Source: Zonotrichia leucophrys gambelii
Taxonomy: Eukaryota; Chordata; Aves; Passeriformes; Passerellidae
NCBI RefSeq assembly: GCF_028769735.1
Contig: NC_088172.1
Coordinates: 70,208,631-70,272,630, forward strand
DNA: 64,000 nt
Reading direction: 5' to 3'
Shown: piece after piece, positions 21,956 to 32,980 of the stretch
How positions within the stretch are numbered: the first letter of the stretch is position 1
Layout: every line of letters begins with the position of its first letter
The notes under the pieces: model-generated
Database searches by the model: none
Told to the model about the DNA's origin: nothing
What the model saw: only the letters and a program-made list of their open reading frames with translations
Translations under genes and position numbers: made by a program

Positions 21956-24855
21956 TCCTTATTTGACACAGATACTGCCAAGTGCTCAGACACAAAATTT
22001 TTACAGAAAGATATGCACTTTCAGTGGCAAGCATGCAACTTTGACTTCTCATTTATACTGGTTTGAATGAATAACTTCAAATGAGATGCAGGGCTGCAAA
22101 CAAACAGTGAATATGAACCTAAGTAACCTAAGTATTAAATGACTACTTTCTTTACTAAGTTCTGTCATTCCTTCATTCATGTTCAATGAATGAAGCACAG
22201 ATCCTTTGGGAAAAAATAGAATGTAAACCTATAATTAAATAAATATACACAATGGGGGGCAGGGGGGAAGGCATGAAAATATGAAATTGGGCATTTACTA
22301 ATTCCTTATTGCTTCATTTTACAGTTACAAATTAGTCATTGTCCTCCCACTCCTTACAGGAAGAGAAGTCATTTCAAAATTGGAACGTGGAATAATTTTG
22401 AGTAGAAACAGGACACCTCACTGAGTAACTTCAACACTGAGAGAGACAGAAAACTCATGTGCTACTCTATTCCCCTCCTTGCCTGTGCACACATATCAAC
22501 TCTGCTTTACAAGCCTCAGTAGATATGTCAGGACTGAAATACCATACAAACTGCACATGGATCAATCCAACAGAATAATAACATCCATCTATTCAGCAGA
22601 AGTTTCCACTCAGATTAAATGCTTTCATTCTCCAAGCCAATGAAATACTGGAGGTTGGTTAGTTTAATTGTAACATATCCCATTCACAAAACGAAACTGC
22701 AAAAAACCCCAACATTTCTCTGAAGCAGGCTGGCAAACAAAGAGGTCATTCCTTTTAAATTCCAAGCTTTCATCACCTTAAATTGCTGTGCTAGGAGCTA
22801 TTCTTCATCACAGCCAAAAATCTCAACTACCTGAAAAGCAGCAATCCCCTCAGTCCATCCCTTGTTGTGGGTTTTTGTTTTTAATGGCTTATCCATATTG
22901 TATAAAATTTTCAGGAAACAGGACTTGTTCCTTGCCTGGGCTCTCCACTACCAAACTTCAGCTGAACTGACAAACTGAGCACATTTTAAGAATCTGAAAT
23001 AATCCATGACAAAGCTCGAGTAGCTGTAGTACAGGTATTGCAACTTATTCCCTCTGAAAATGCCATGCTTACAAAGTTCAGCAGAAAGTTGAAAAGAAAC
23101 AAATTTTACTCAGGCTCATTATTAGAAATAATTTATTATTAAGAACAAAGTAAACTGATGTCTAACTACTCTGTCATCTGAGAACCTTAACTCAGCCTTG
23201 TGTACTAGAATGCTGCTCCTGCTACAGAAATGTATTTTAAATTTTTACAAAGAGAGCATGTGACTATTTTCTCTGGTTTTAGGAAGAAGAAATATTTTTT
23301 AAAAAGCAAGCTGAAAAAGTGCTCTTTACTGCTTTAAATATGTATTTCCTGACATGACATTCTGCTTCATGGTTGCATTTTTAAATACCAAGTCATCTAA
23401 ATAAGAATTTTCACACATTTTGGATTAACAGTAAGTAAAGAAGTTTAGAACAGGGACTTCAAAGCAAAGTAATCGATTTTGAACAAGTTAAACATAATTC
23501 AGCTGCTAAAAATATGACAAAAGTTAATGATCTTGGAAGACACAAATTACTTCTGCTTTATGTGTCAGGAGATATCAGGACAAGCCTAAGCTAGTGAGAG
23601 GCACTAGTTAGAGAACAGATATGAAAAAGTATTTCAGTAGTATGTATTTTAAAATCTGACTCAAAAGCTTCTAAAAACTGTGACTGGTGAAAGAATTCAA
23701 TCTACGGGTATAGGATTCCTCTTCTCTAGTTATTAAGAAGTTCATGCAGCATTTTTATTTTTATTTGGAGAGCCTCTAAGTGCTAGTTCAGACCTTCTTA
23801 TTCTTCTGTGAAAATGCCAATACCTAGAGCTGTACTAAACAGTTCTTGTCTTTTAAATGTATTAGGGAAGCTAGCTAACAGGCAAGCTAAAAATCCTTAT
23901 CCATGTGTAGCAACTTGCTTTTATACATTTTTCAACAGAAGACTCCCTTATCTTTCCATCGAGTACTACAATAGGCTGCTTTTGTTGGATGTTTCTAGCA
24001 GCCCATTGTAGCAGCACCAGAGCTGCGTGGCCTGGGGCCAGGAAGGAAGGTGGGGAACACGTCTTCACAGGTCAATTTCCACTCTCCAACTTTTCAAGTA
24101 TTTGAGAGAAGGTCATGTTACAGCACAGATTTACATAGCAGACAAATTACATGACTGCCTGTTCTCAGCATTTCATAATTTCAATAGAAAAATTAGGTCA
24201 AATGAAAAGGAGGAAGAATAACCCTATCCTTTCATGCTAGTCAGAAAATTAAACAAAAAACTTATTTAGCTGGGGTTCTTGCCAAAACCTTGGTAAAATT
24301 CTGCACTGGCAGTAAACACAAATTAAAAGTATAAGATTTACTATTCCTTTTGCAAAATACTTTTTCTTTTTTTGTGCATCCAAACAACCACAAACCAACC
24401 CCAAAATTTGCTCTATTCTTGTTTTAAAACACTGGTTTTACTATTAGTCCAAAACACATGCATTTTTACAAATATGCATACTACGGAGGAACGAGTTAGT
24501 AACTTCAAGGGCATTCTCCCACAGCCTGACAGTCTAGCAGGAGTGTTAAAAGAGGGAACTGCTCTTTGTATCATCTGTCCAGAAGAAAAGAATAATAATT
24601 TCAAATGGCTTTCCCCCCCCACCCTCAGAGCATGAAATACACTGCACTTGAAAACGGCAATATTGGCCAGCCCCAGCACTGCCTGAACTCTATGTTTATT
24701 CTAGACAGAGACTAAAATTACAGTGTTCATATTTGGCATTCTTTGACTAGAAATTCACAATTTTTTTTTTTCAGAAAACAACACTATATTTTCAGGGTAA
24801 CAAAATTACTTTCCAAGAGCAGCTCAGGGTATCTTAATGTGAAATGACAAATTTG

Positions 24856-24920
24856 AAGTGTTTAGGTATTTATGTTAAGTGTTTAGGTATGTATGTTAAG
24901 ATATACAGATATATCTTAAC
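24856..24920. repeat. 21-bp tandem duplication followed by an 11-bp-arm hairpin
   Basis: The unit AAGTGTTTAGGTATTTATGTT (24856-24876) is repeated at 24877-24897 with one substitution. The end of the second unit merges into an inverted repeat, GTTAAGATATA (24895-24905) and TATATCTTAAC (24910-24920), with spacer CAGA. This looks like a local slippage product and no function is evident. Confidence 0.7.
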
Positions 24921-25663
24921 TTACAAGGTAAATAATTGCACACAAATACTATTTAGTATACAGTTAAAATATGCCAATCATTATCCTAGGTAGCTTTCAG
25001 GATTTGTTTCAACAGAGTCAGAGTTGTAGGGTTTAGTCTGGCATTCTGTTGATACTCTTACTGAGCAAGCAGAAAGAATAAAAATTAACAAAGAAATTAC
25101 TGGCTTCAATAACTTTAATTAGGGTTAACATTATTTCAGTTTCTAAAAATGCCAAATATGAAACCCGACTTACTGTCAGCAGTAAGAAAAGCTTTAAGCT
25201 ACTGTATATTTAAGAAGGGCTGTAGTTTTAAGGAACTGCTGAACAAATTTTTGAAGACAGAGTCACTGTTAGCTGCTCACTAGGTTTTATGTGCATTTGA
25301 TACATATTAAACACGTAAAAAAGAGGAAACACACCTTACGTGTAATCTGTCATTTTCCCTATTTACTAACACAAACTCTGAGGGAGGAATTTTACCGAAA
25401 GCTTCAGCTTAGCATGTTGCATCCCTGCAGCTGAAAATTCAGATGAAAAACATGGGAGCTTTTTTTCTCAGACACAAAAGGAACTTTTGGGAACATTTCC
25501 GAAGGACACCAGAAAGCTTGTCTAGCATACAATGGTTCCTACTCAGCAGAGCCCTCCAAACAAAGAGCAACAGATGCACAAGTGGTATTAATAACAGAAC
25601 ATCTCCTCCCTCTGTTAGTCAAGAGAGGACAGCTAAGGACAGACAGAGTTTCAGGGTACTTAC

Positions 25664-25886
25664 CTACTCGGAAGTTGGTGGCTGTCAGAGTGTCAGCAGC
25701 ATGGCCGTTTTCACTGATCAGGGTGGTTGTATTTCCCTTCTCACAGTTGTTCTGACAGTTGCCCTTGGTACAAGTCACTTTACAGATGCTGGGTGTAAAG
25801 ACCACCTTGATGCGACCAGTGTGATTTCCCACTGTCAGCGGAGGCAGAGAAAAAAAGAAAAATAAACAGATCACTTTGGTATCCAT
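25664..25886 (-). CDS. LTBP1: LTBP1 exon B: first coding exon of LTBP-1S; internal exon (25831-25664) of LTBP-1L
   Basis: From the ATG at 25886 the frame gives 74 codons plus one base, ending at a strong donor (TAG/GTAAGT). Residues 1-19 (MDTKVICLFFFFSLPPLTV) form a signal peptide very like the known short-isoform start. NHT (21-23) and NTT (52-54) are glycosylation sequons. Cysteines at 35, 39, 44 and 48 form the four-Cys module of the LTBP N-terminus. The long isoform uses an acceptor at CTGACAG/TGGGAAAT, so only 25831-25664 (168 bp, phase 1-1) joins exon A, giving L-G-N-H-T across the junction. The ATG context has T at -3 and G at +4, which is not optimal. The product is secreted to the matrix, where it carries latent TGF-beta. 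Confidence 0.97.
25832..25867 (-). promoter_or_regulatory. LTBP-1L splice acceptor tract embedded in LTBP-1S signal-peptide codons
   Basis: The minus strand reads a long pyrimidine tract rich in T, then CTGCCTCCGCTGACAG. It is an excellent 3' splice site for the exon A to B junction. The same bases translate as LFFFFSLPPLT, the hydrophobic core of the short-isoform signal peptide. Phase agreement on both sides (exon A ends in phase 1) supports real use of the acceptor. Confidence 0.9.
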
Positions 25887-26120
25887 TGATTTCCTTCAAA
25901 AAGTTTTTGGGAAAAAAAAAAGGCTCAGGGGGGGAAGGCGACAGGTCTACAGGAGGAGGGCAGTCTGCAGTGCTCTCTCATAGATCTCCAGTGGTGTCTC
26001 TGAAACAGGAGTAGGAAGCTTAGCAAACAGAACTCCGGGATCTGCTCCAAAACCACATTTAAAGTCAAGTCACTGGAGTGGGATTAGTAATCACAATGCT
26101 GCACTTTATTCACAGGCAGA
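25887..26120 (-). other. LTBP1: Likely 5' untranslated region of LTBP-1S mRNA
   Basis: This is inferred from the ATG at 25886 and the TATA-like box about 265 bp upstream; the exact start site is not visible. It contains two short upstream ORFs on the minus strand (26058-26020, 13 codons with stop; 25981-25925, 19 codons with stop) and a T/C-rich stretch just before the ATG. In long-isoform transcripts all of it is intron. Confidence 0.5.
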
Positions 26121-26148
26121 CAAAGAGCAATACCAAGGGCATGACAGC

Positions 26149-26155
26149 TTAAATA
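26149..26155 (-). promoter_or_regulatory. TATA-like box of the LTBP-1S promoter
   Basis: The minus strand reads GGCTATTTAAGC, with TATTTAA at 26155-26149, a known TATA variant. It would place a transcription start near 26120. It is a candidate only; the real promoter could be TATA-less with dispersed starts. Confidence 0.4.
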
Positions 26156-26197
26156 GCCGACCCTGACAGGCAGATGTAATGTAAAGAGCTGGCTCTG

Positions 26198-26209
26198 CAC
26201 CTCGAGGTG
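26198..26209. promoter_or_regulatory. Perfect palindrome CACCTCGAGGTG upstream of LTBP-1S
   Basis: This 12-bp perfect palindrome contains the E-box-like core CTCGAG and lies about 45 bp upstream of the TATA-like box. Its position and CpG core suggest a transcription-factor site, but the factor is not known. Confidence 0.4.
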
Positions 26210-26427
26210 AATAAACTCTTGTGTACTCCTACATACTTTTCCTGTTTCGGCACTTATTAAGTCACTATTTGTAGCTCAACCCCTGGAAACGTTTTAGGCA
26301 TGCGGCATGTCTGAAAACATCTGTCTCAAATCTCCTGGCACCCCAGCCCGAAGTGGTCAAACCTTGTGACGCAGCCGCCTGGACCCATTTTTTCTTCACA
26401 GTTTTTTGGCACTGTTTTTCCACAAGA

Positions 26428-26435
26428 ATTTGCAT
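26428..26435. promoter_or_regulatory. Octamer motif ATTTGCAT
   Basis: This is an exact match to the POU-factor octamer (ATGCAAAT on the minus strand), about 275 bp upstream of the TATA-like box. Eight-base matches occur by chance in AT-rich introns, so the support is weak. Confidence 0.3.
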
Positions 26436-26505
26436 ATTATAGACTGAGCTCTACTGTCAGCCTTTGTCTTAGTAATGAATAGCTCAGAGAAAAGAGTGAG
26501 AAGTA

Positions 26506-26525
26506 TCAGTACTTTAAAGTACTGA
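26506..26525. repeat. 20-bp perfect palindrome
   Basis: TCAGTACTTTAAAGTACTGA is its own reverse complement with no spacer. It lies about 620 bp upstream of the LTBP-1S start codon. It could bind a dimeric protein or be a chance palindrome. Confidence 0.7.
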
Positions 26526-28714
26526 GATCAAAGATAAAAAATGGCTAGATTCTCCTTTTTTATATACTTCCCTATAGTCATTTTAAAAAACTTGAATGTA
26601 ATAAAGGCTGCACAAGCACTAATTTGTTATTAAGCTAGTTATAAGAATTTCCTGTTACAGAATTATATGTAAAACCAGATGTATTTGATCCTACATCTAA
26701 CAGCTGAAGACAAAAAGCTGTATTAAAACTACTTATTAGGAAAAATGGTGAAAAGAACAGATTCAATTTGCAATTATCTAAAAAGAAAACATTTTGTCCT
26801 CTGCATACTACTAATAAATTCAGCAAGTTCTTGAAAACATATCATAGCATCTTTGTGGAAACTATTAATAAGTACTTTCATATCAAACCTAAGAATGCCA
26901 AGATATGATGCACAGAAAGAGAAGAATCTCCTTCTTCCTGATGTCATAGAAATAAAAATGTGTCTGGATAGCTGCCTAACCTAGTTCATGAAATACTTTC
27001 CAGACAAACACTTTTTTGAAAATATTAAGACAAATCTTACAAATCTTCCTATTTCGAAAGAATATAAAACCTCCTTATTTCTGGCTCTTCATAAACAAAT
27101 AAATTTAAGCAATTGTGCTGATTGTTTTGTCTACAGTAAAGGCATTGCTCTATTTGAACAGCAGCTGTATTACAGATGCTCCCACCTTATTCTCCATAAA
27201 CAATGCTTGGAAAAGGAAGAGCCCTGACAGATACAAGAATAAAATACTTCGAGCAAAGGCTAATATTGTGATTTAGAAGATGTCTTGGATTCTAAGATGC
27301 CACACATTTCTTACAAAAATGAATACACCTTAAACAGATATAAGGGATCTATGAACTGCTGAGGGTAGAAATTTGAAACTTTGGTTTTTAAAAGCATAGC
27401 TTCAAAAGCAAGATTGCCATCTTTGTATTTTACTTGCACAGTTTTATATATATATATTTCCCTAGAAAACAGTCCATTTTATGTATTATATTTTCAGACA
27501 TTTTAGCAATACTTTTCCTTTAGGATGTGATCTAATTAAAAAAACAGGGATAGTTGAGTCAGAAAAGTCAGTCCTGCCTACACTGTAGAAACCAGTGTTG
27601 GGGGACCCAGAAAAGATTTCTGGCTTAGCTGAAAAAAAATAAAATAACTCAGCTTTGTCAGTGCTGGAAGGGCAGAAAATGCAGAGCTCAATAAGAGATG
27701 GACACAAAGCACTGAAACTGAATGGTCACATGGTTTGTGTTGCTATAGCATGGGAGAAAAGTGGAGTCCATGAGGGTCAGATTCTTCCACCTGAAGAAAA
27801 GTGCACTTCCTACTGAGAAATATTCTGTACAACGTGTCCCCATTAACGGAAGGTTTGACCACAGTCCCACCACAGCACCTGGCACAACCGTGGTTAGCGA
27901 GTTATAGGAAGTGCTGCCATTTTCTGTCTACCCAGGAGATGAGAATTCAACATGAAATTGTGCAGGGACAGACTGACAGGTTTGTGGTCCTCACCCCACC
28001 CCAGAGTGACACCTTTCAGTAAGTCTTGTCCCCTGAGCTCTGCTGAGTGTTGGCTTGGGACACAAAGCTCATGAAGACACTAGTGTTGTTAGTGCTAAAT
28101 ACACCTACTCTGCAGTTAATGCATTTGGCACCAGCGGTCCAGAGGAAATATCCCTATGTGTTGCATTCAATAAAATGTGCTATTCGTGAACCCAAGCAGC
28201 TCTTCTGAATGTGACTCAACTTCAAGTGCAATAGATTGTCTGCACACCCAGTCTAAGGCCCATAACTATGTTTTTGAAATAGCAAAGATGACATTAACTC
28301 ATCATTTAATTCTCCCTCACAGTATTCTGTACTATGTTGAGTGCTCAGCTACAGTAAGAACACTTGGGCATAGTGTTCCCAGCAACAAAAATTTTAAAAT
28401 AATTTTTATCACCTAGTATAGATTTTACCAGAAAATCCTATAGCACAATTATTCTAGTAAAAGAGATGCCTTCATGTGAGAGTCAACAGAAATTGTAATA
28501 TTTGCTTTTCAATGCTTTTGGATGAGAAAACACTAGTATCTAAGTTTGGGAGTACTAGTAGTCAAGCTGTACTTTCAAAAACACAGATCAATACCTAGAG
28601 AGGTAAAGAGTAAAACAATGTTTAAATGGAGTTTTTCAGGAAGAAGTCTTCAAAACACATGATGGAAGCTCTAGTCCCTACAAATACTCAAATGATTATT
28701 CAGCAAAGTTTTTC

Positions 28715-29360
28715 ACAGAATCTTCTGAGTGAGAAGGTACTTACACAGAGTCCAGTTCCTGGCCCTGCACAGGACCAGCCCATAAGTCCCACTGTGTGCT
28801 TGAGAGCTTTGTCCAAACACTTCTTGAACCCTGTCAAGCTGCTGCCGTGACCATTTCCCTGGGGAGCTGTTGCAGTGTGCCCACTCACCCTCTGGGTGAA
28901 GAACCTTTTCCTAATATCGAGCCTAAACTTCTCCTGACACAGCTTGAGGCCATTCCCTCGGGTCCTGTCACTGTCACCCCAGAGCAGAGATCAGTGCCTG
29001 CCCCTCCTGCTCCCCTCACAAGGAAGCTGCAACTGCAGAGGTCTGCCCTCAGACCTAGGGTCTCCTCCAGGCTGAACAGACCCAGTGACCTCAGCTGCTC
29101 CCCTTATGGCTTCTCCTCAAGGCCCTTCCTGTTTTCATGGTCCTTCTTAGGACACTGCCCAACTGCTTTATAGGCTTCTTATATTGTGGCACCCAAAACT
29201 ACATTGGAGAGCACTGACCCTAAAATGTAGCCCTATAGATACCCAGTAGTTACCAGTGACCAGGCTGATGTAACCCCATTTACTACAACCCTTTGTGCTT
29301 GACCTGTCAACTGGTTGGTGAACCATCACATGATGTGTTTATCTAGCTGTCTGCTAGTTA
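28715..29360 (-). mobile_element. CR1 LINE 3' fragment, sense with LTBP1
   Basis: About 645 bp, read on the minus strand, matches the 3' part of CR1. Its terminal CACAGAATC-type tail is at the 28715 end. Diagnostic blocks include CTCTGGGTGAAGAACCTTTTCCTAATAT, the TCCAGGCTGAACAGACCCAG block and GCTGCTCCCCTTATGGCTTCTC. It is 5'-truncated with no intact frame. Confidence 0.88.
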
Positions 29361-30639
29361 TTCTGCTATAAAACAAATTCTCAGATATTCCTGTTTTGAT
29401 AGTTGCAAAGAGACAGAAATAAGACACCTTCATATTCTTTAGACATGGGAAGATTTTCTCCATCTTTCTTAGATTTATGAAGACTGTAAAAACACATAGC
29501 TTGTTCTCCCTCCCTAGCAGGCCACAGCTTTTAACTTCAATTCTTTTGAAGACATTTAGGACAGATACAAAGCTAATTACGGCCTCTGAGCTTAAAAACT
29601 GATCAGCATTTGACGAAGTGATTCAAGGCAGAGATGTCACTACCATTCTTTTCTGCAGTTACAGAGAAGTTAACAGTACTATCCTCACAGATTCTGAGGC
29701 TTAGGGACCTTAAAAGTGACCTTAATACAGATTAAGCAAGCAGATTAGGCAGATTCAATTTGAAAAAAAGATCACAAGCTCTTCTCCTGAAAGGAAACTT
29801 TTAGCAGAAACTTCAAATTTAGGCTCTTGGACTTCCATGAATCTCCTCTTCTGTATTTCACCCCCCCCCACCCTCCTCTTCTCCAAAGAGGAAAATTCAA
29901 TTCTAAATGAGAAACTATCCTTCAATATCTGTTAGCTGACTTGGCAGTATTAATGCTAAACTCCACAATTTCACTAGGAAGGGACTGGTACTGCTACAGC
30001 CTTGACCTCTTCTCACTTTGGACTAGCTCCTTTTAAAGGACAGTATTTTTTAAGGAAGCATACAGAGTATTTTCTTGAAACTCCAGAACCTCCACTGATG
30101 ATGCCACTGTGACACAGGCATAACAAAATCTGCAACTTAGATTACCTCAAATCCCTTTTTGGAAAAAAAAAAGATAGTGCTACAATAACACACCTGGAAT
30201 AATTTTTTTCTATATATATACAGACAGATGTAAATCCAACTCTTCTAGACCAATTTTAAACATGTGGAAATGAAACACCTCACTATGCTCCTAAGTATAA
30301 CAGCAGACTGAAAAAATACAAATATGAGACCAGATAAACAAACAAGCCTAATGAAAAAAACAAAAGTAGAAGATGCAAACACCAAATAAATAGCAAAAAT
30401 GATGAAGCAAATGGCCAAACTAGAGACAGATTGTTGGTTTAATAAAGACAGGTCAATCAAGATGACTAATAGTGCACAAAACTTCATCCCTCAGCTAGAC
30501 AGCAAACTCAAATGAGATTCAGCCAACAGCGCCTCCTAGTCCAGGCTCACTTCAGAGCTCTGTGATACATTTGTTAAAAGACATCATTGGAAGAATGTAC
30601 CCATAACTTCCAAAATCTGTAAAACTCTTGAGCCAGATT

Positions 30640-30659
30640 AAAAAAAAAAAAAAAAAAAA
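30640..30659 (+). repeat. Poly-A tract (20 A)
   Basis: There is an uninterrupted run of 20 A. No retrocopied sequence is recognisable upstream, so I treat it as a simple repeat rather than the tail of a processed element. Confidence 0.9.
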
Positions 30660-32359
30660 GAATGATGTCTGGGTGACATGCTGAGATTTTAGTTGAAAGT
30701 TGGCATGATACGTGAGAGCTTTTTTTTCCATCTCCGTAAGTCACTATGATATAATATCATGAACACAGCAAACCCCTGCTGTGAAAAATTTATGATTTAG
30801 CAACAACTGCAGGAGAACTGGAAAATGCAAGCAAAAGGATTTCTTAATAGAACACTTTCTGCCCCCACTAGCCATTATGACAAATTTTTCCCCCCTGCAT
30901 GAGCAGAAAAGGTGAAGTAGCTAAGACAGGGCAGGTGGCAGGTTTTATGTTCAGGTGGCCACAACGGCATACACAGCCATGCCTGGAAAGAACTGTGTAA
31001 GGGGAAGGATTCCTCCTCAACCTCCTGAGTAGCTGTGCAATCCAACTCAGACTTTGTTTCTTCCTAGAAGAATTTCTATAAACACTTCTTTTCCTTGGGG
31101 TTATGGCTGCTCTCACAGCTCCAACATTCTGACAGTGTTCAACATGAGACTGAGCCGCAGTGGAGCTCAGATGATTTGTGCTATGTCCCTGTTCTGCAGG
31201 AAAACAATGAGCTGGCAACACTAGTGAAAGCATAACTGGTATTCAGTTAAATAGATAACTATATATAGGTCAAGGGGGCAAAGAGAATAAAATCTTTTAA
31301 TGTGTCAAAAATACTGATGTTATTTGTGTGACGGTTTTGTGCTTCACAGTGATCTAACCAAACGGATTCACAATTAAAAAAAAAATCACAAGCAGTGGCT
31401 TCTACCAGCTGAATACACAGGTACATGCCTTCACTTATGACAAATATCCTGAGACAAATCTCCTAAGGAAACAGAACTAGCAGAACTACAGACATTCCAT
31501 CAGTGCCTCCAGTAATGACATACATTACTCTCTTTTTATGACATTCTACGTCTGCACTGATCCCAGTATGTTTTCATATGTTTATCTACACAGTGTGTCA
31601 TCAGACCTGAAGACTCTAATTTTAAAATTACATTCTCTTCACAATAAGAATAGATTATTTCAGGCTATTTACATTTTCAAATTATAATCATGATGCATGA
31701 GGAGAGCATTTAAAATTGAATCTTCCAAAATCAAACCAAATTAGCTTTTAAGCAGCTAATACATTCAGCATTTTAAACTGTTAGATGACCAACGCCCTCT
31801 CTTTTTTCTTAGCTAAACGCTGACACAAAAAACAAAAACAAACATAGAAAAAACGCCAAAAGAAGCAGAAGGAAATTACTTATTTCCTAAAAAAGGTGTC
31901 TCCCAGTTATTTCACCAATCCACCTGGTTTAGTCCTTACACTAAACATGCTTGTTCAGCTAACAGGAAAGATGACATTGTATAAAAATCAATGGCACAAG
32001 TAAGACAGTTAAGCTCTTAGAACTACTGTCAAATGACCTTTTTACACTTTTGACAATATGTGAGGAAGTTCTGTCTTGTCATCACTTAGTCATCAATTTA
32101 AAATAAAATAAAAAAACTTAAACAACCAATAAAAATCTAGTTTCCAAAGATCAGAACAAGTTGAACTTAGCTGTCATACAACTTAGAAATAGAACCATCT
32201 AGAAGATTTATAATGCTAGGAGCTAATGAAGAAACAAACAAAAAAAAAAAACTAACAGAAAGAGAAAAAATAAAAAGACAAAGACACACTAGATTGGCAT
32301 ATAGACCAGAGGCAGATCTTCCCTAAGTTTTTGATTACCCATTGAGAGAAATACAGGCT

Positions 32360-32980
32360 TTAAAAGGCACAGAAAGGGCTGTAGGAGATTCTGAGAGATC
32401 ACTTAATCTCCCCATCTGCATTTTCCCAGGATAAAACAGCAACATTAAACAAAAGGTTTGTCCAGACAGACTATCCTCAAACCCCTTCTATTATGCAGAT
32501 CCCACAGCCTCCCCCCAAAGAATTTATTCCAGCATTTCAGCCTCTCCTATTGTAAAGTTATTCCTAATACCTAACCCACGTTTCCCTTGTAGCAACTCAA
32601 ACTATTGCCCTGCTTCACCTACAGCAAACTTTACCAAAACATTACTCCTCTGTGGATCATGTTCTAACAAACTTGAAAACACTGCCATCAATCTCCCTCA
32701 GTCTCATGTTGACCAGACCAAAACCCTCTAAACATACCATTTAACAGCCTGTATTTTGCAGATCTACATATTTTTTGTTTTGCTTTTGATACCACTCACT
32801 GGGTCCTCCATCTTTCTTCACAAACCCTGTCCAAAACCATACTTTACTGCAGCTGAGGTCTGATCAATGGTGGGGAGACCAGCAGAATTAATTAACAAAG
32901 CTTTACATAAAATGCTTCTATGATTTTAATTTATTTTTGTCTCCCAACAATGCACTGATACTTCATACCCAGAACCAATC
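32360..32980 (-). mobile_element. Old, diverged CR1-like LINE fragment
   Basis: The order of blocks matches ancient amniote CR1 copies read on the minus strand. First comes TAAAGTTATTCCTAATACCTAACC, then CTTGTAGCAACTCAAACTATTGCC. Further on are CTCCCTCAGTCTCATGTTGACCAGAC and TTTACTGCAGCTGAGGTCTGATCAA. Divergence is high and the edges are unclear. Confidence 0.55.

Larger units (their letters stand above)
6774..25663 (-). other. LTBP1 large intron between exons B and C (18.9 kb)
   Basis: The intron is bounded by the donor GTAAGT at exon B and the acceptor TTTTCATTTCAG at exon C. It holds a solo LTR (14182-14770), a possible hAT-like relic (16002-16292), a 1.28-kb LTR element (16512-17794), a CR1 3' end (about 21590-21955) and small tandem and inverted repeats near 24856-24920. 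The remaining stretches (6774-14181, 17800-21590, 21956-25663) are AT-rich with only short, unrecognisable open frames. A somewhat richer patch at about 7980-8200 is noted separately. Confidence 0.9.

Noticed and set aside
25443..25865. 140-codon plus-strand open frame overlapping exon B
   Set aside because: It is the antisense shadow of the LTBP1 exon. The minus-strand reading has a signal peptide, conserved cysteines and correct splice phases; the plus frame has no recognisable domain.
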